Shown here piece after piece: positions 1 to 7,983 of a stretch of 24,682 bases of DNA (its first letter is position 1; every line of letters starts with the position of its first letter). The stretch lies in contig JAGUUF010000339.1 in NCBI GenBank assembly GCA_020063545.1, forward strand, positions 1 to 24,682, in the 5' to 3' direction. The notes below the pieces were generated by a model. It saw nothing but the letters and a program-made list of their open reading frames with translations. It was not told the DNA's origin and made no database searches. This DNA is from Cytophagales bacterium (lineage in GTDB: Bacteria > Bacteroidota > Bacteroidia > Cytophagales > Cyclobacteriaceae). The translations under genes were made by a program, and so were the position numbers.

Positions 1-135
1 CAGGACATTATGCTTCGGTATTTCAGCGAGCGCGGTTCTGTGGAATCCGGGTTTAAGTACGACCACGATCTGAAAAAAGCGCTTGATGTCCTGACCAATA
101 CTGCACAATACAAAAAGGTGCTTAACACACCTTAA
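1..135 (+). CDS. 3' end of an unidentified protein (partial)
   Basis: An open frame runs from the first base to a TAA at 133-135 and encodes 44 residues, ending in ALDVLTNTAQYKKVLNTP. The tail is charged and probably helical. Its pattern (a short alpha-helical segment with KKALDVL followed by QYKKVL) is vaguely like the C-terminus of S41 carboxyl-terminal processing proteases in this phylum, but no catalytic motif lies inside the window, so this is only a guess. The next gene starts two bases after the stop, so the two are probably co-transcribed. Confidence 0.6.
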   Translation, partial: QDIMLRYFSERGSVESGFKYDHDLKKALDVLTNTAQYKKVLNTP

Positions 136-137
136 CT

Positions 138-1028
138 ATGCTGAGACGTTCAATGACCGGCCTGCTTGTTTCAGTTGCATTTGTCGGTATCTTACTATTT
201 ACCAGCCATGCCTGCATGACGTTCCGAATGAGTCCGAAAGAGGTCGATTCTTTTTTCAAAAAAGAGAATATCAACGGCAGCCGCCACCGCATCGGCACGG
301 GCAGCAAGGCCATTCACTATGTTAAAGCCGGCAACCCCGATGGAGCGCTTGTTTTGTTTGTTCACGGCTCACCCGGATCGTTAAGTGCCTTTATTCACTT
401 CCTGGCAGACTCATCGCTTAACCGCGATTTTCTGCTTATTTCAACCGACCGGCCCGGGTTTGGTCATTCTAATTTCGGAGTGGCGGAGCCTTCGCTTAAA
501 AAACAATCCGCTGCTTTGGCGCCCATCCTCCGCGAGCACCCGTCCAACAGACCGGTACTTTTAGTAGGGCATTCGCTGGGTGGTCCCCTGGTGGTGCGCA
601 TGGCCCTGGATTATCCCGAACTGGTTGACGGGCTCATCCTGGTGGCACCCTCTATCAGCCCCGAACTGGAGCCAAACGAAACCTGGTGGCGTGCACCCTT
701 TGCCTCGCCTTTTTTGAGTTGGGTATTACCGCGATCCCTCCGTGCATCGAACGAAGAAATCTATCAGTTAAAGCCGCAACTCGAAGCCATGGTGCCGGAA
801 CTGGATAAAATAACCTGCCCGGTAATTGTAATTCAGGGAGAAAACGATTCGCTGGTGCCTGCTGCCAATGCCGATTTTGCCCAAGCAAAATTTATTAACG
901 CAAAAGTTGATATAACCCGAAAAGCAGGCATGAACCACTTCGTACCGTGGACAAACCCGGAACTGATACGGGAGGCTATTTTGAAATTAGTCGGAAACCA
1001 CCAACCCACCCACCTGTCAGGCCACTGA
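138..1028 (+). CDS. Alpha/beta hydrolase, exported or membrane-anchored
   Basis: The 296-residue protein carries the alpha/beta hydrolase signature: an oxyanion-type HGSPG at residues 76-80, the nucleophile elbow GHSLGG with Ser146, a probable acid Asp237 in GENDSLVP, and His267 in GMNHFVPW. Order and spacing fit the family and the length is typical. A hydrophobic N-terminal segment (about residues 7-26, ending near TSHAC) suggests export; the cysteine is a poor lipobox, so lipid anchoring is doubtful. The substrate cannot be told (esterase, lipase or other small-molecule hydrolase). The ATG lies 2 bp after the previous stop. The stop codon directly abuts the stop of the convergent peptidase gene, with no space between them. 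Confidence 0.88.
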   Translation: MLRRSMTGLLVSVAFVGILLFTSHACMTFRMSPKEVDSFFKKENINGSRHRIGTGSKAIHYVKAGNPDGALVLFVHGSPGSLSAFIHFLADSSLNRDFLLISTDRPGFGHSNFGVAEPSLKKQSAALAPILREHPSNRPVLLVGHSLGGPLVVRMALDYPELVDGLILVAPSISPELEPNETWWRAPFASPFLSWVLPRSLRASNEEIYQLKPQLEAMVPELDKITCPVIVIQGENDSLVPAANADFAQAKFINAKVDITRKAGMNHFVPWTNPELIREAILKLVGNHQPTHLSGH

Positions 1029-2507
1029 TTAGTGGCCGTACAGTTTCTTTGCTTCTGCTTCAAACTTATCGCCTGCCTTCCACACCGGGGCTTTGGGGTT
1101 ATTGGCCAAAAGTACGTTGGCATAAACATAAGCCCGGTAGTACTTAACCAGGTAATCGAAGTCGAGCGAATTTACTTCGTCAGCGGGCTGGTGATAATAT
1201 TTGTTCAGGTCGGCATCAAACGCTTTTATGCCGGGGGCAAAGGTAATGGCCGGCACGCCCTTTACGGCAAAATTGTAATTATCCGAACGCTCAAACAGGT
1301 TTTGCTCCGGCACGGGATCAACAGCGGCTTTTATGCCAAAGGCAGCACAGGCTTTGGCCAGGTCGGCTTCAGCGGTTGTTCGTTCCATGCCGATAATGGT
1401 GGCAATGGTTACATCGTTGTAACCGGCACCATCGCAATTAAAGTTAAATACCGTTTTGTTAAGCGGTATTACGGGGTTCTCCGAATAATACTTACTGCCC
1501 AGCAGGCCTTTTTCCTCACCCGTAAGCGCCATAAACAGTACGGAGCGCTTAGGCCGGTATTGCGACAGGTATTTTGCCGTTGCCAGCATACCTACAACAC
1601 CGATGGCGTTATCGCGGGCTCCGTTAAAAATCGAATCGGTTTGATTACCGCGTTTACTTACGCCCACGTGATCATAGTGTGCTGAAACAACCAGGTACTC
1701 CTCCTTTAATTTAGGATCAGTTCCTTCCAGCATTCCGATTACATTTTTAGAGCGCACCACAACTTCGCGTACGCCTTCAATTTTCAGGGAGCCCGGCAAC
1801 GAAGCTGATTCTTTAAGTTTTTTAAGGCTTGCCGCATCGCTGTCTTTCAACCACACGTGCACGGCTGTACCACCATTGCCTTTTACCTTCATGCTCACGT
1901 TCGAAGCAAAATAGTTTACAAGTGCCGGCCACGGCACCTGGGGTATTGCAAAAATTTCGATAAGACCGGCAGCGCCCGCAGCTTTAGCATCGTTAAATTT
2001 TTCACCTGCGGCATAGAACACTGCCATCGGGTTCCCTTCCGAATCTTTTTTACCCGCGAGTGCAACTACCAGTTTACCTTTAACATTGGCGCGGGCCAGT
2101 TCTTCGGGCGAGCCATAGCCGGCATACACCACGTCACCACTCCACTCGAAATTACCTCCCTCAAACTGAATAAAATGATCTTTGAATTGAAACGCGTCAT
2201 CGCCTATAACCAGCTTGCCCGCGGTTGCCGGATGGACGTTTACGAAATTAACCGGCTGAAAATACGAATCCAGCCCGGGTGCATTTTTAAGGCCCATTAA
2301 CGCAAAATGAGCGGCCAGGTAGTTGGCTGCAATATCCAGTTCAGGCGAGCCGGTGTCCCGTCCGCGCATTTCATCGGCAGCCAGGAAGGTAAGGTGGGCT
2401 TCCGCTTCTTCTTTGGTGATCAGTTTGGTTATCTGTTCAATAGGATTTTTTTGCGCAAAAGCAATCAAAGACAAAAACAGGAACAGTAAGATGATGGATT
2501 TTTTCAT
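1029..2507 (-). CDS. Secreted M28 family zinc metallopeptidase
   Basis: This is a 492-residue protein with a clear signal peptide (MKKSIILLFLFLSLIAFAQ). An N-terminal region is followed by a PA-like insert (around GYGSPEELARANVKGKLVVA and AGAAGLIEIF), then the M28 catalytic core. Visible metal and catalytic motifs are SAHYDHVG (His, Asp), GARDNAIGV (bridging Asp), TGEEKGLLGS (general base and ligand Glu), NFNCDGAG (Asp) and the late histidine of YYHQPADE. It should be a periplasmic or secreted aminopeptidase or related exopeptidase. The frame extends upstream only to a TTG inside the terminator of glnN, so the ATG before the signal peptide is preferred. It lies downstream of glnN on the same strand but is separated from it by a terminator, so it is probably transcribed independently. 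Confidence 0.92.
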   Translation of the reverse strand: MKKSIILLFLFLSLIAFAQKNPIEQITKLITKEEAEAHLTFLAADEMRGRDTGSPELDIAANYLAAHFALMGLKNAPGLDSYFQPVNFVNVHPATAGKLVIGDDAFQFKDHFIQFEGGNFEWSGDVVYAGYGSPEELARANVKGKLVVALAGKKDSEGNPMAVFYAAGEKFNDAKAAGAAGLIEIFAIPQVPWPALVNYFASNVSMKVKGNGGTAVHVWLKDSDAASLKKLKESASLPGSLKIEGVREVVVRSKNVIGMLEGTDPKLKEEYLVVSAHYDHVGVSKRGNQTDSIFNGARDNAIGVVGMLATAKYLSQYRPKRSVLFMALTGEEKGLLGSKYYSENPVIPLNKTVFNFNCDGAGYNDVTIATIIGMERTTAEADLAKACAAFGIKAAVDPVPEQNLFERSDNYNFAVKGVPAITFAPGIKAFDADLNKYYHQPADEVNSLDFDYLVKYYRAYVYANVLLANNPKAPVWKAGDKFEAEAKKLYGH

Positions 2508-2533
2508 TGGAATTAAATTTAGCTTGGTAAACA

Positions 2534-2566
2534 AAAAGCGGAAAACCCAAAGGATTATCCGCTTTT
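2534..2566 (-). terminator. Rho-independent terminator of glnN
   Basis: On the minus strand, arms AAAAGCGGA and TCCGCTTTT (9 bp, perfect) enclose a 15-nt loop and run into a T-rich stretch. The hairpin begins 23 bp after the glnN stop and ends before the M28 peptidase ATG. It therefore fits a terminator that uncouples the two genes. Confidence 0.7.
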
Positions 2567-2589
2567 ATTCACAGGTTTAGGTTTATTAC

Positions 2590-4752
2590 CTAGCGAAGAA
2601 ACAAAAGTTCCCGGTATTTTACAAGAGGCCAGTCTTCATTATCTACCAATAGTTCCAGTTCATCCACCGCTTCGCGGATTTTATCAAAGTATTTCTCTTT
2701 GATATCATCGCAATAGGCAAGGGCGCGGGCGTGCGTATCGGTTATCTTATTTACCCGTTTACGCTCCTCAATCATTTTGCGGACACCGGTTTTTATGGTT
2801 TCAATATGGCCGGATATTTCCTTTATGGTCTGGATTACCGCTTTATTGTCAATACCCAGTCCTTTCAGTCCGTTGGCATTGGCTATAAGTTTGTTCTGGT
2901 AGGCAATGGCCGTTGGAATGATGTGGTTCATGGCCAGGTCGCCCATTACCCGGGCCTCAATTTGTACCCGTTTAATGTAAGCCTCCAGGCGGATTTCATT
3001 GCGTGCTTCCAGTTCTTTATGGGTAAGCACACCGTGGCGCTCATAAATCTCAACGGATTTTTTTTCGAGGTAGGCATCAAGGGCCCGGGGCATATTCTTG
3101 ATGTTTTTCAATTTCCGCTTAGCGGCTTCCTTTACCCACTCCTCCGAATACCCGTCTCCTTCAAACCGGATATCTTTTGATTCCTTAATGTACTTGCGGA
3201 GCAGGTTAACAACAGCGATTCGCTTTTCGGTACCTTTTTCAACTTCCTTCGAAACCACTTCATGGAAGTGCGTTAACTGGTTGGCCACAATCAGGTTGAG
3301 GGCGGTCATGGCTACCGCGCAGTTATCGCTTCCCCCTACTGCCCGGAATTCAAATTTATTGCCGGTGAAGGCAAACGGTGATGTGCGGTTGCGGTCAGTG
3401 GCGTCAAGAATAATTTCCGGAATCTGGTCAATGCCCAGTTTCATGTACATGTTATCGCCTTTCTCGATTTTTACATTGCCTTTCTTTTCAAGTTCATCCA
3501 GAACGGCCGACATCTGCGAACCGATAAACACCGACATGATGGCCGGGGGCGCCTCGTTTGCCCCCAGGCGAAAGTCATTACCCGGGGTGGCAATGCTTGC
3601 CCTGAGCAAATCGGCATGCTCGTGCACGGCTTTAATTGTGGTAACGAAGAACGTCAGGAACAACAGGTTATCGCGGGCGCTGCTCGAAGGCGCAAACAGG
3701 TTTATTCCGGTATCGGTAATCAGCGACCAGTTGTTGTGTTTTCCGGTTCCATTTAAACCTGCAAAGGGTTTTTCATGGAACAAAACTTTTAGTTTATGCT
3801 TGCCGGCCACGCGCCACATCACGTCCATCATTAATTGGTTGTGGTCGTTGGCAACGTTTACTTCCTCAAATAACGGGGCAACTTCGAACTGGCTTGGGGC
3901 CACCTCGTTATGACGTGTGCGCACGGGTATGCCGAGTTTCCAGCACTCAATTTCGAAGTCTTTCATAAAATCGTACACCCGCGAAGGGATGGAAGCAAAG
4001 TAGTGATCTTCCATTTGCTGACCGCGTGCAGGCGAATGCCCAAATACCGTTCGGCCGGCCATGATCAGGTCGGGACGGGCATTGTACAGGGCCTCGTCAA
4101 TAACAAAGTATTCCTGTTCAGGCCCAAGTGAAGCCGTAACATGCTGGATGTCTTTATCGAATAACTGGCAAACCTGGGTGGCTGCCTTATCAACTGCTTT
4201 CAATGCCTTCAGCAACGGGCCTTTGGCATCAAGGGTCTCACCGGTATACGAAACGAATACGGTGGGAATACACAGTGTTTTGCCGTACAAAAACATCGGG
4301 CTGGTCGGGTCCCATGCGGTGTAGCCGCGGGCTTCAAAGGTACTGCGGATACCTCCGCTGGGGAATGATGACGCGTCAGGTTCCTGTTGAACCAATTCGC
4401 TTCCTTTAAACCGTTCAATACCTGCCTTTGCATCAAAAAATGAATCGTGCTTCTCGGCAGTACCGCCTGTTAAAGGCTGGAACCAGTGGGTAAAGTGGGT
4501 AGCACCTTTTGAGAGCGCCCAGCTTTTTACGGCCGAGGCTACTGCATCGGCTGTGGCTTCATCAATCTTCTCGTGGTTGACAATAGCCTGGCTTACTTTT
4601 TTAAATACGGCAGCCGACAGGGAGCCACGCATCTGCTCCAGGCTGAACACATTTTCTCCAAAGTAATCAGAAACATTGGGTGAGGGAGCATCTACATGCA
4701 CCCGGGGTTGTTCACTCAGCCGTTTTAAGGCTTCAAATCGTAAGTGCGCCAT
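2590..4752 (-). CDS. glnN: Glutamine synthetase type III
   Basis: This 720-residue enzyme makes glutamine from glutamate, ammonia and ATP and is the main ammonium-assimilation enzyme in many Bacteroidota. Length and motifs match the large GSIII class, not GSI or GSII: an N-terminal THWFQPLTGGTAEKHD block, GPEQEYFVID with a metal-binding glutamate, TRHNEVAPSQFEVAP, HEKPFAGLNGTGKHNNWS and NRTSPFAFTGNKFEFRAVGG in the ATP and glutamate site. The long C-terminal helical region after about residue 500 is typical of GSIII dodecamers. The gene ends in a good terminator and has a 168-bp upstream region holding two similar dyads that may be operators. No P-II or ammonium transporter gene lies next to it. 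Confidence 0.97.
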   Translation of the reverse strand: MAHLRFEALKRLSEQPRVHVDAPSPNVSDYFGENVFSLEQMRGSLSAAVFKKVSQAIVNHEKIDEATADAVASAVKSWALSKGATHFTHWFQPLTGGTAEKHDSFFDAKAGIERFKGSELVQQEPDASSFPSGGIRSTFEARGYTAWDPTSPMFLYGKTLCIPTVFVSYTGETLDAKGPLLKALKAVDKAATQVCQLFDKDIQHVTASLGPEQEYFVIDEALYNARPDLIMAGRTVFGHSPARGQQMEDHYFASIPSRVYDFMKDFEIECWKLGIPVRTRHNEVAPSQFEVAPLFEEVNVANDHNQLMMDVMWRVAGKHKLKVLFHEKPFAGLNGTGKHNNWSLITDTGINLFAPSSSARDNLLFLTFFVTTIKAVHEHADLLRASIATPGNDFRLGANEAPPAIMSVFIGSQMSAVLDELEKKGNVKIEKGDNMYMKLGIDQIPEIILDATDRNRTSPFAFTGNKFEFRAVGGSDNCAVAMTALNLIVANQLTHFHEVVSKEVEKGTEKRIAVVNLLRKYIKESKDIRFEGDGYSEEWVKEAAKRKLKNIKNMPRALDAYLEKKSVEIYERHGVLTHKELEARNEIRLEAYIKRVQIEARVMGDLAMNHIIPTAIAYQNKLIANANGLKGLGIDNKAVIQTIKEISGHIETIKTGVRKMIEERKRVNKITDTHARALAYCDDIKEKYFDKIREAVDELELLVDNEDWPLVKYRELLFLR

Positions 4753-4807
4753 AGTGGTTGTTGGGTTAACGAAACTATGGGCACAAAAGTAGTACTTTTT
4801 ATAAAGC

Positions 4808-4880
4808 AGGCTAATTTTTAACCCTATAAATCAAAATTTATTACACTTTTTCAGAAAGTAGGGTAATTTTTGACCCTACT
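4808..4880. promoter_or_regulatory. Twin dyad upstream of glnN, candidate operators
   Basis: Two 18-bp copies of AGGsT-AATTTTTr-ACCCT occur at 4808-4825 and 4860-4877 and match at 16 of 18 positions. They are offset by exactly 52 bp, close to five helical turns. The second copy extends to a perfect 8-bp inverted repeat, AGTAGGGT/ACCCTACT, at 4857-4880; the first is imperfect (AGGCT against ACCCT). They flank the candidate glnN promoter. This looks like a pair of sites for a dimeric regulator. The perfect copy could instead be a weak terminator for the upstream DUF2807 gene, though it lacks a real T-tract. Confidence 0.45.
4832..4840 (-). promoter_or_regulatory. Possible glnN -7 element
   Basis: Read on the minus strand, TAAATTTTG resembles the Bacteroidota -7 consensus TAnnTTTG with one extra base. 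It lies about 80 bp upstream of the glnN ATG and between the two dyads. No convincing -33 TTG is placed at the usual distance, so this is a weak call. Confidence 0.3.
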
Positions 4881-4920
4881 ATGTACAAAAAATGTGAGAT
4901 TAAAGCCTGGATGGCTAAAA

Positions 4921-5598
4921 TCAACTTATCTTTTTAACCGATCCCCCGCTGCTGGCATTGGTGTTGCTGCGCGAAGGATTTCCCTTGTATCGCACACTTC
5001 CGGCACTACTGGCCTGTGCATTTAACTCGTTTGTTACATGTATCTTGGCCGAGCCGGCACTGCTGGCCTGGATGGTAACCGATTCGGCCTCAAGGTCGTA
5101 GGCGTCAACCTCGCCTGAACTGCTTACATCAATGGAAAGCCGCGCAGCCTTTCCCCGTAAATCCACATCGGCCGCGCTTGAAGCACTTACGGTAACCGCT
5201 TCTCCCTCAACTGAAAGATCAATGGATGCAGCACTGCTGGCGCTTATCGACAGGCTGCGGGTTTTAATGGTGCCTTCGGCAAATATGTTGGCAGCCGAAC
5301 TGGCCGATATCTTATCCAGTTCAACATAGGTAACATAAACTTTTACAGTACGGTTACGGTAGCTGCCCGAAGCCATGTGGATTTTAAGGTATCCTCCCGA
5401 TGTCTCGGTTATTACGTTTTCCGGATCGGTTCCGGTAACTTCCAGACGTACAGCAGGTTTGTCGCCCTTTTTCAGGTAAACGTCAATACCCTCTGCAACC
5501 TTTATCCCTGAAAATGAACCCACCTCGCGGTTCTGACTTTTTTGAGCGAACAACACAAAGGAGGGAATAAGGAGAGCAACAACCAGTATCCGTTTCAT
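4921..5598 (-). CDS. Head GIN domain (DUF2807) exported protein
   Basis: A 225-residue protein with a signal peptide (MKRILVVALLIPSFVLFAQ), then the conserved opening of the family (VGSFSGIKVAEGIDVYLKKG). From about residue 100 to the end it has seven Ser-rich turns of the type ASSAAN, ASSAAS, ASSAAD, VSSSGE, ASSAGS, ASSAGS and ASSGGS, each about 18-21 residues after the last. This fits the right-handed beta-solenoid of DUF2807, with serines stacked in a ladder. The family is cell-surface or periplasmic in Bacteroidota and has no settled function; polymer or surface binding is often assumed. The frame can be extended by two codons to a TTG, but the ATG before the signal peptide is preferred. 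No own terminator was seen, so read-through towards glnN is possible. Confidence 0.88.
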   Translation of the reverse strand: MKRILVVALLIPSFVLFAQKSQNREVGSFSGIKVAEGIDVYLKKGDKPAVRLEVTGTDPENVITETSGGYLKIHMASGSYRNRTVKVYVTYVELDKISASSAANIFAEGTIKTRSLSISASSAASIDLSVEGEAVTVSASSAADVDLRGKAARLSIDVSSSGEVDAYDLEAESVTIQASSAGSAKIHVTNELNAQASSAGSVRYKGNPSRSNTNASSGGSVKKIS

Positions 5599-5728
5599 AC
5601 GCAAAATTTTAATTCAAAGACTCACCGCCCAGGCAAAGGTTGCAGGGGCCGCTTTTTTTGTTTGTGTGCTAAAACATTGTAATTTTAGCTATATTTCAAC
5701 GATTAAAGCATTAACCCTTTACTACAAT

Positions 5729-6133
5729 ATGACATTTAATAAGCAAGCCGAATTAAACGTTTTGATTAACCTGGCTGCCAGCGACAGCAAAATTGAAGAA
5801 AAGGAGTCAAAACTAATCCACATGGTGGGTAAGGCTAACGGGCTTAGCCGGGAAGAGGTTGACCAGTTGATAAAAAACCCGAAACCCATAACCAGCCTCA
5901 GCGCCATGACCAACGATGAGAAGTTTGAACACCTGTACTACCTTATCCAAATGATGAAAATGGACGGCCAGGTATTCAAGAGCGAGATTGTTTTTTGCGA
6001 AAGCATTGCCGAAAAGCTTGGTTACAAAAAATCGGTTGTCATGGAGCTGTCACAGCATATTTACAGCGATCCTTCTATCACCTCCGACAGGGATTTGCTG
6101 CGGAAAAAGGCCGAAAAGTACATCCGCTCTTAA
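5729..6133 (+). CDS. TerB-like tellurite resistance domain protein
   Basis: The protein has 134 residues from the ATG (MTFNKQAE). An in-frame GTG 21 codons upstream is unlikely to be the start. It is all-helical in appearance, with two acidic segments spaced as in TerB-like folds: AASDSKIEEKESKLI near the N-terminus and KMDGQVFKSEIVF about two thirds along. The domain binds divalent metal in some members. No other ter genes (terC, terD, terZ) lie nearby, so a role in tellurite resistance is not implied. The gene is alone on its strand and ends 25 bp before a long bidirectional terminator hairpin. The family call rests on pattern only. Confidence 0.7.
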   Translation: MTFNKQAELNVLINLAASDSKIEEKESKLIHMVGKANGLSREEVDQLIKNPKPITSLSAMTNDEKFEHLYYLIQMMKMDGQVFKSEIVFCESIAEKLGYKKSVVMELSQHIYSDPSITSDRDLLRKKAEKYIRS

Positions 6134-6157
6134 GTATCAGGTATTAGATTTTAATCG

Positions 6158-6187
6158 AAATAAAGGGAGCACTGGCTCCTTTTATTT
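6158..6187. terminator. Bidirectional terminator between convergent genes
   Basis: A 13-bp stem with one G-U pair (6158-6170 with 6175-6187) and the loop ACTG is flanked by A-rich and T-rich runs on the two sides. On the plus strand it ends the TerB-like gene. On the minus strand it ends the amidohydrolase gene, whose TAA at 6182-6184 lies inside the downstream arm. Confidence 0.8.
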
Positions 6188-7888
6188 TTTGTAAACCACC
6201 TTGCCACCCACTATGGTCATGGCCACCTCGGTTTTCAGCAATTCCGATTCCGGGGCAGTCATGATATCAGCAGAAAAGACGGTGAAATCTGCCAGTTTCC
6301 CTGCTTCAATAGACCCCTTGATTTTTTCCTCAAAAGCGCCAAAGGCTGCATCAAGCGTATAGGATCGAAGGGCTTGTTCGCGTGTCATTTTTTCCTCCGG
6401 TTCGTATCCTCCTTCGGGTTCGCCTTTAAGCGTTTTCCGGGTAACCGATGCATAAAAACTTGGTATCGGGTTAAGGGGCTCAACCGGTGCATCGGTGCCG
6501 TTTACAATTACAGCACCCGATTTCAACAAGGATTGCCACATGTAGGCGCCCTCTTTTATCCGCTTCTCCCCTAACCGCTCAATAGCCCAGGGCCTGTCGC
6601 TCGACATGTGAATGGCCTGCATGGCCGGTATCACACCCAGTTTCCCGAACCGGGGAATATCGGCCGGATGAAGGTGTTGGGCGTGCTCAATCCGGAAGCG
6701 GTGATCACGCACGTCAGGATTTTCGTTGAAGGCAAGTTCATACCGATCCAATATTTCGCGGTTAGCCCTGTCGCCAATAGCGTGCGAACATACCTGGAAA
6801 CCAGACTTGAGTGCAGCCCTTGAAGTAGCCAGCACGGTATCCATCGAAAGGGTGGCCATACCGTAAAATCCGGGTCTGTCCGAATATGGTTCAAGCAGCC
6901 AGGCACCCCTCGAACCCAATGCCCCGTCACAGTTCAACTTTATTGAACGGATGGTTAACCAGTTGGCCGGATCAATCTCCACCCCTTTTTTCACCCACTC
7001 ATGCACCAGGTCGCGATCCCAGCCGGTAAGCATTACGTACAGGCGCACACCTAATTTTCCTTCATCGCGGAAGGTGCGATACAGCGCTATGTTTTCGCGG
7101 CTTGTGCCGGCATCGTGAAACCCGGTGATGCCGTTACGCCAGCACGCCTGTATGGCCCGTTCAAGCGCCTGCCTGTCGCGCTCGTCATTATCTTCCGGAA
7201 TATGGCGGGCGATGAGCGACATGGCCCGCTCGTTAAAGATGCCGGTTGGATTGCCCAGTTCATCCAGGATAATCTCACCGCCTTCAATGTTTCCTTTGGC
7301 TGTTTTATCCTTTGCCAATGGGTTAACACCGGCTATTTCCATGGCTTTTGCATTGGCCATTGCCGCATGCCCGCTGGCATGGCGAAGAAAGACCGGGTTA
7401 TTTGGCGTTGCTTCGCTTAATTTATGGTGGGTCTGAAATCCCTTAACCATGCGTTCAGGCTTAACATCCCATTTATCCTGGTGCCAGCCGCGCCCAAGTA
7501 TCCATTGCCCGGGTTGGGCCCGGGTTGCGGCCTCGCGCACGCGCTCCACCAGTTCATCATAACTTTTTACGTCCATCAGGTCGAGGTTCAATTCGTTATA
7601 CCCCACACCCATCAGGTGACCGTGGCCTTCAATAAAACCCGGGGTCATTACCTTACCTTCCAGGTTTAGCAACTGAGTGGCTTCGCCTTTGTACCGCAGC
7701 GCTTCCTGTTGAGTACCCGCATACTCAATCTTGTCGCCCCGCACAACCACAGCTTCGACAACGGGCTGCTTATCGTTTACTGTGTAAATGGTGCCTCCAT
7801 AAATAATCAGGTCAGCGGGTTGGGTTTTTTGCCGGCATGACGTTACCGCAAGCATAACAGCCACCAGACAAAGGATAAGTTTATTCAT
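6182..7888 (-). CDS. Amidohydrolase family lipoprotein (YtcJ-like)
   Basis: The 568-residue protein starts with a lipoprotein signal (MNKLILCLVAVMLAVTSC, lipid Cys18). It continues with the small beta-sandwich start of amidohydrolases (ADLIIYGGTIYTVND) and the metal-binding HxH at His89/His91 (EGHGHLMG). Later motifs are CSHAIGDRANREILD, RIEHAQHLHPADIPRF and GTDAPVEPLNPIPSF, which supply further metal histidines and the catalytic aspartate of the Amidohydrolase_3 group. The C-terminus (GKLADFTVFSADI to GGKVVYKK) is the usual closing sandwich. It should hydrolyse an amide, imide or ester, probably in the periplasm, with an unknown substrate. The gene is monocistronic, diverging from the LtaS-like gene and converging on the TerB-like gene. 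Confidence 0.92.
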   Translation of the reverse strand: MNKLILCLVAVMLAVTSCRQKTQPADLIIYGGTIYTVNDKQPVVEAVVVRGDKIEYAGTQQEALRYKGEATQLLNLEGKVMTPGFIEGHGHLMGVGYNELNLDLMDVKSYDELVERVREAATRAQPGQWILGRGWHQDKWDVKPERMVKGFQTHHKLSEATPNNPVFLRHASGHAAMANAKAMEIAGVNPLAKDKTAKGNIEGGEIILDELGNPTGIFNERAMSLIARHIPEDNDERDRQALERAIQACWRNGITGFHDAGTSRENIALYRTFRDEGKLGVRLYVMLTGWDRDLVHEWVKKGVEIDPANWLTIRSIKLNCDGALGSRGAWLLEPYSDRPGFYGMATLSMDTVLATSRAALKSGFQVCSHAIGDRANREILDRYELAFNENPDVRDHRFRIEHAQHLHPADIPRFGKLGVIPAMQAIHMSSDRPWAIERLGEKRIKEGAYMWQSLLKSGAVIVNGTDAPVEPLNPIPSFYASVTRKTLKGEPEGGYEPEEKMTREQALRSYTLDAAFGAFEEKIKGSIEAGKLADFTVFSADIMTAPESELLKTEVAMTIVGGKVVYKK

Positions 7889-7983
7889 AAGGGTACAATT
7901 GAGGTGTTAATGCTAAGGATATTTTCAATCACCGGCAAGCAGGTTTATCTTTACCGGCACTGGTTAGTGTAGCCATTAATCGC

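Noticed and set aside
1032..1685. A 217-codon plus-strand open frame opposite the M28 peptidase
   Set aside because: It is antisense to conserved zinc-site motifs and has no recognisable protein features; it is explained by codon bias on the other strand.
3098..3913. A long plus-strand open frame opposite glnN
   Set aside because: It lies wholly antisense to a strongly conserved glutamine synthetase, has no signal, domain or start context, and reads as Ser- and Thr-rich low-quality sequence typical of a shadow frame.
4857..4880. A rho-independent terminator for the DUF2807 gene
   Set aside because: The 8-bp dyad has no T-run after it on the minus strand, and a second, less symmetrical copy lies exactly 52 bp away. 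Operators are a better explanation, though a terminator role is not fully excluded.
5666..5728. An upstream GTG start for the TerB-like protein
   Set aside because: The 21 extra residues are not conserved-looking and come from a likely promoter region; the ATG at 5729 gives a typical domain start.
5729..6133. A tellurite resistance operon
   Set aside because: Only one TerB-like gene is present, with no terC, terD or terZ neighbours.
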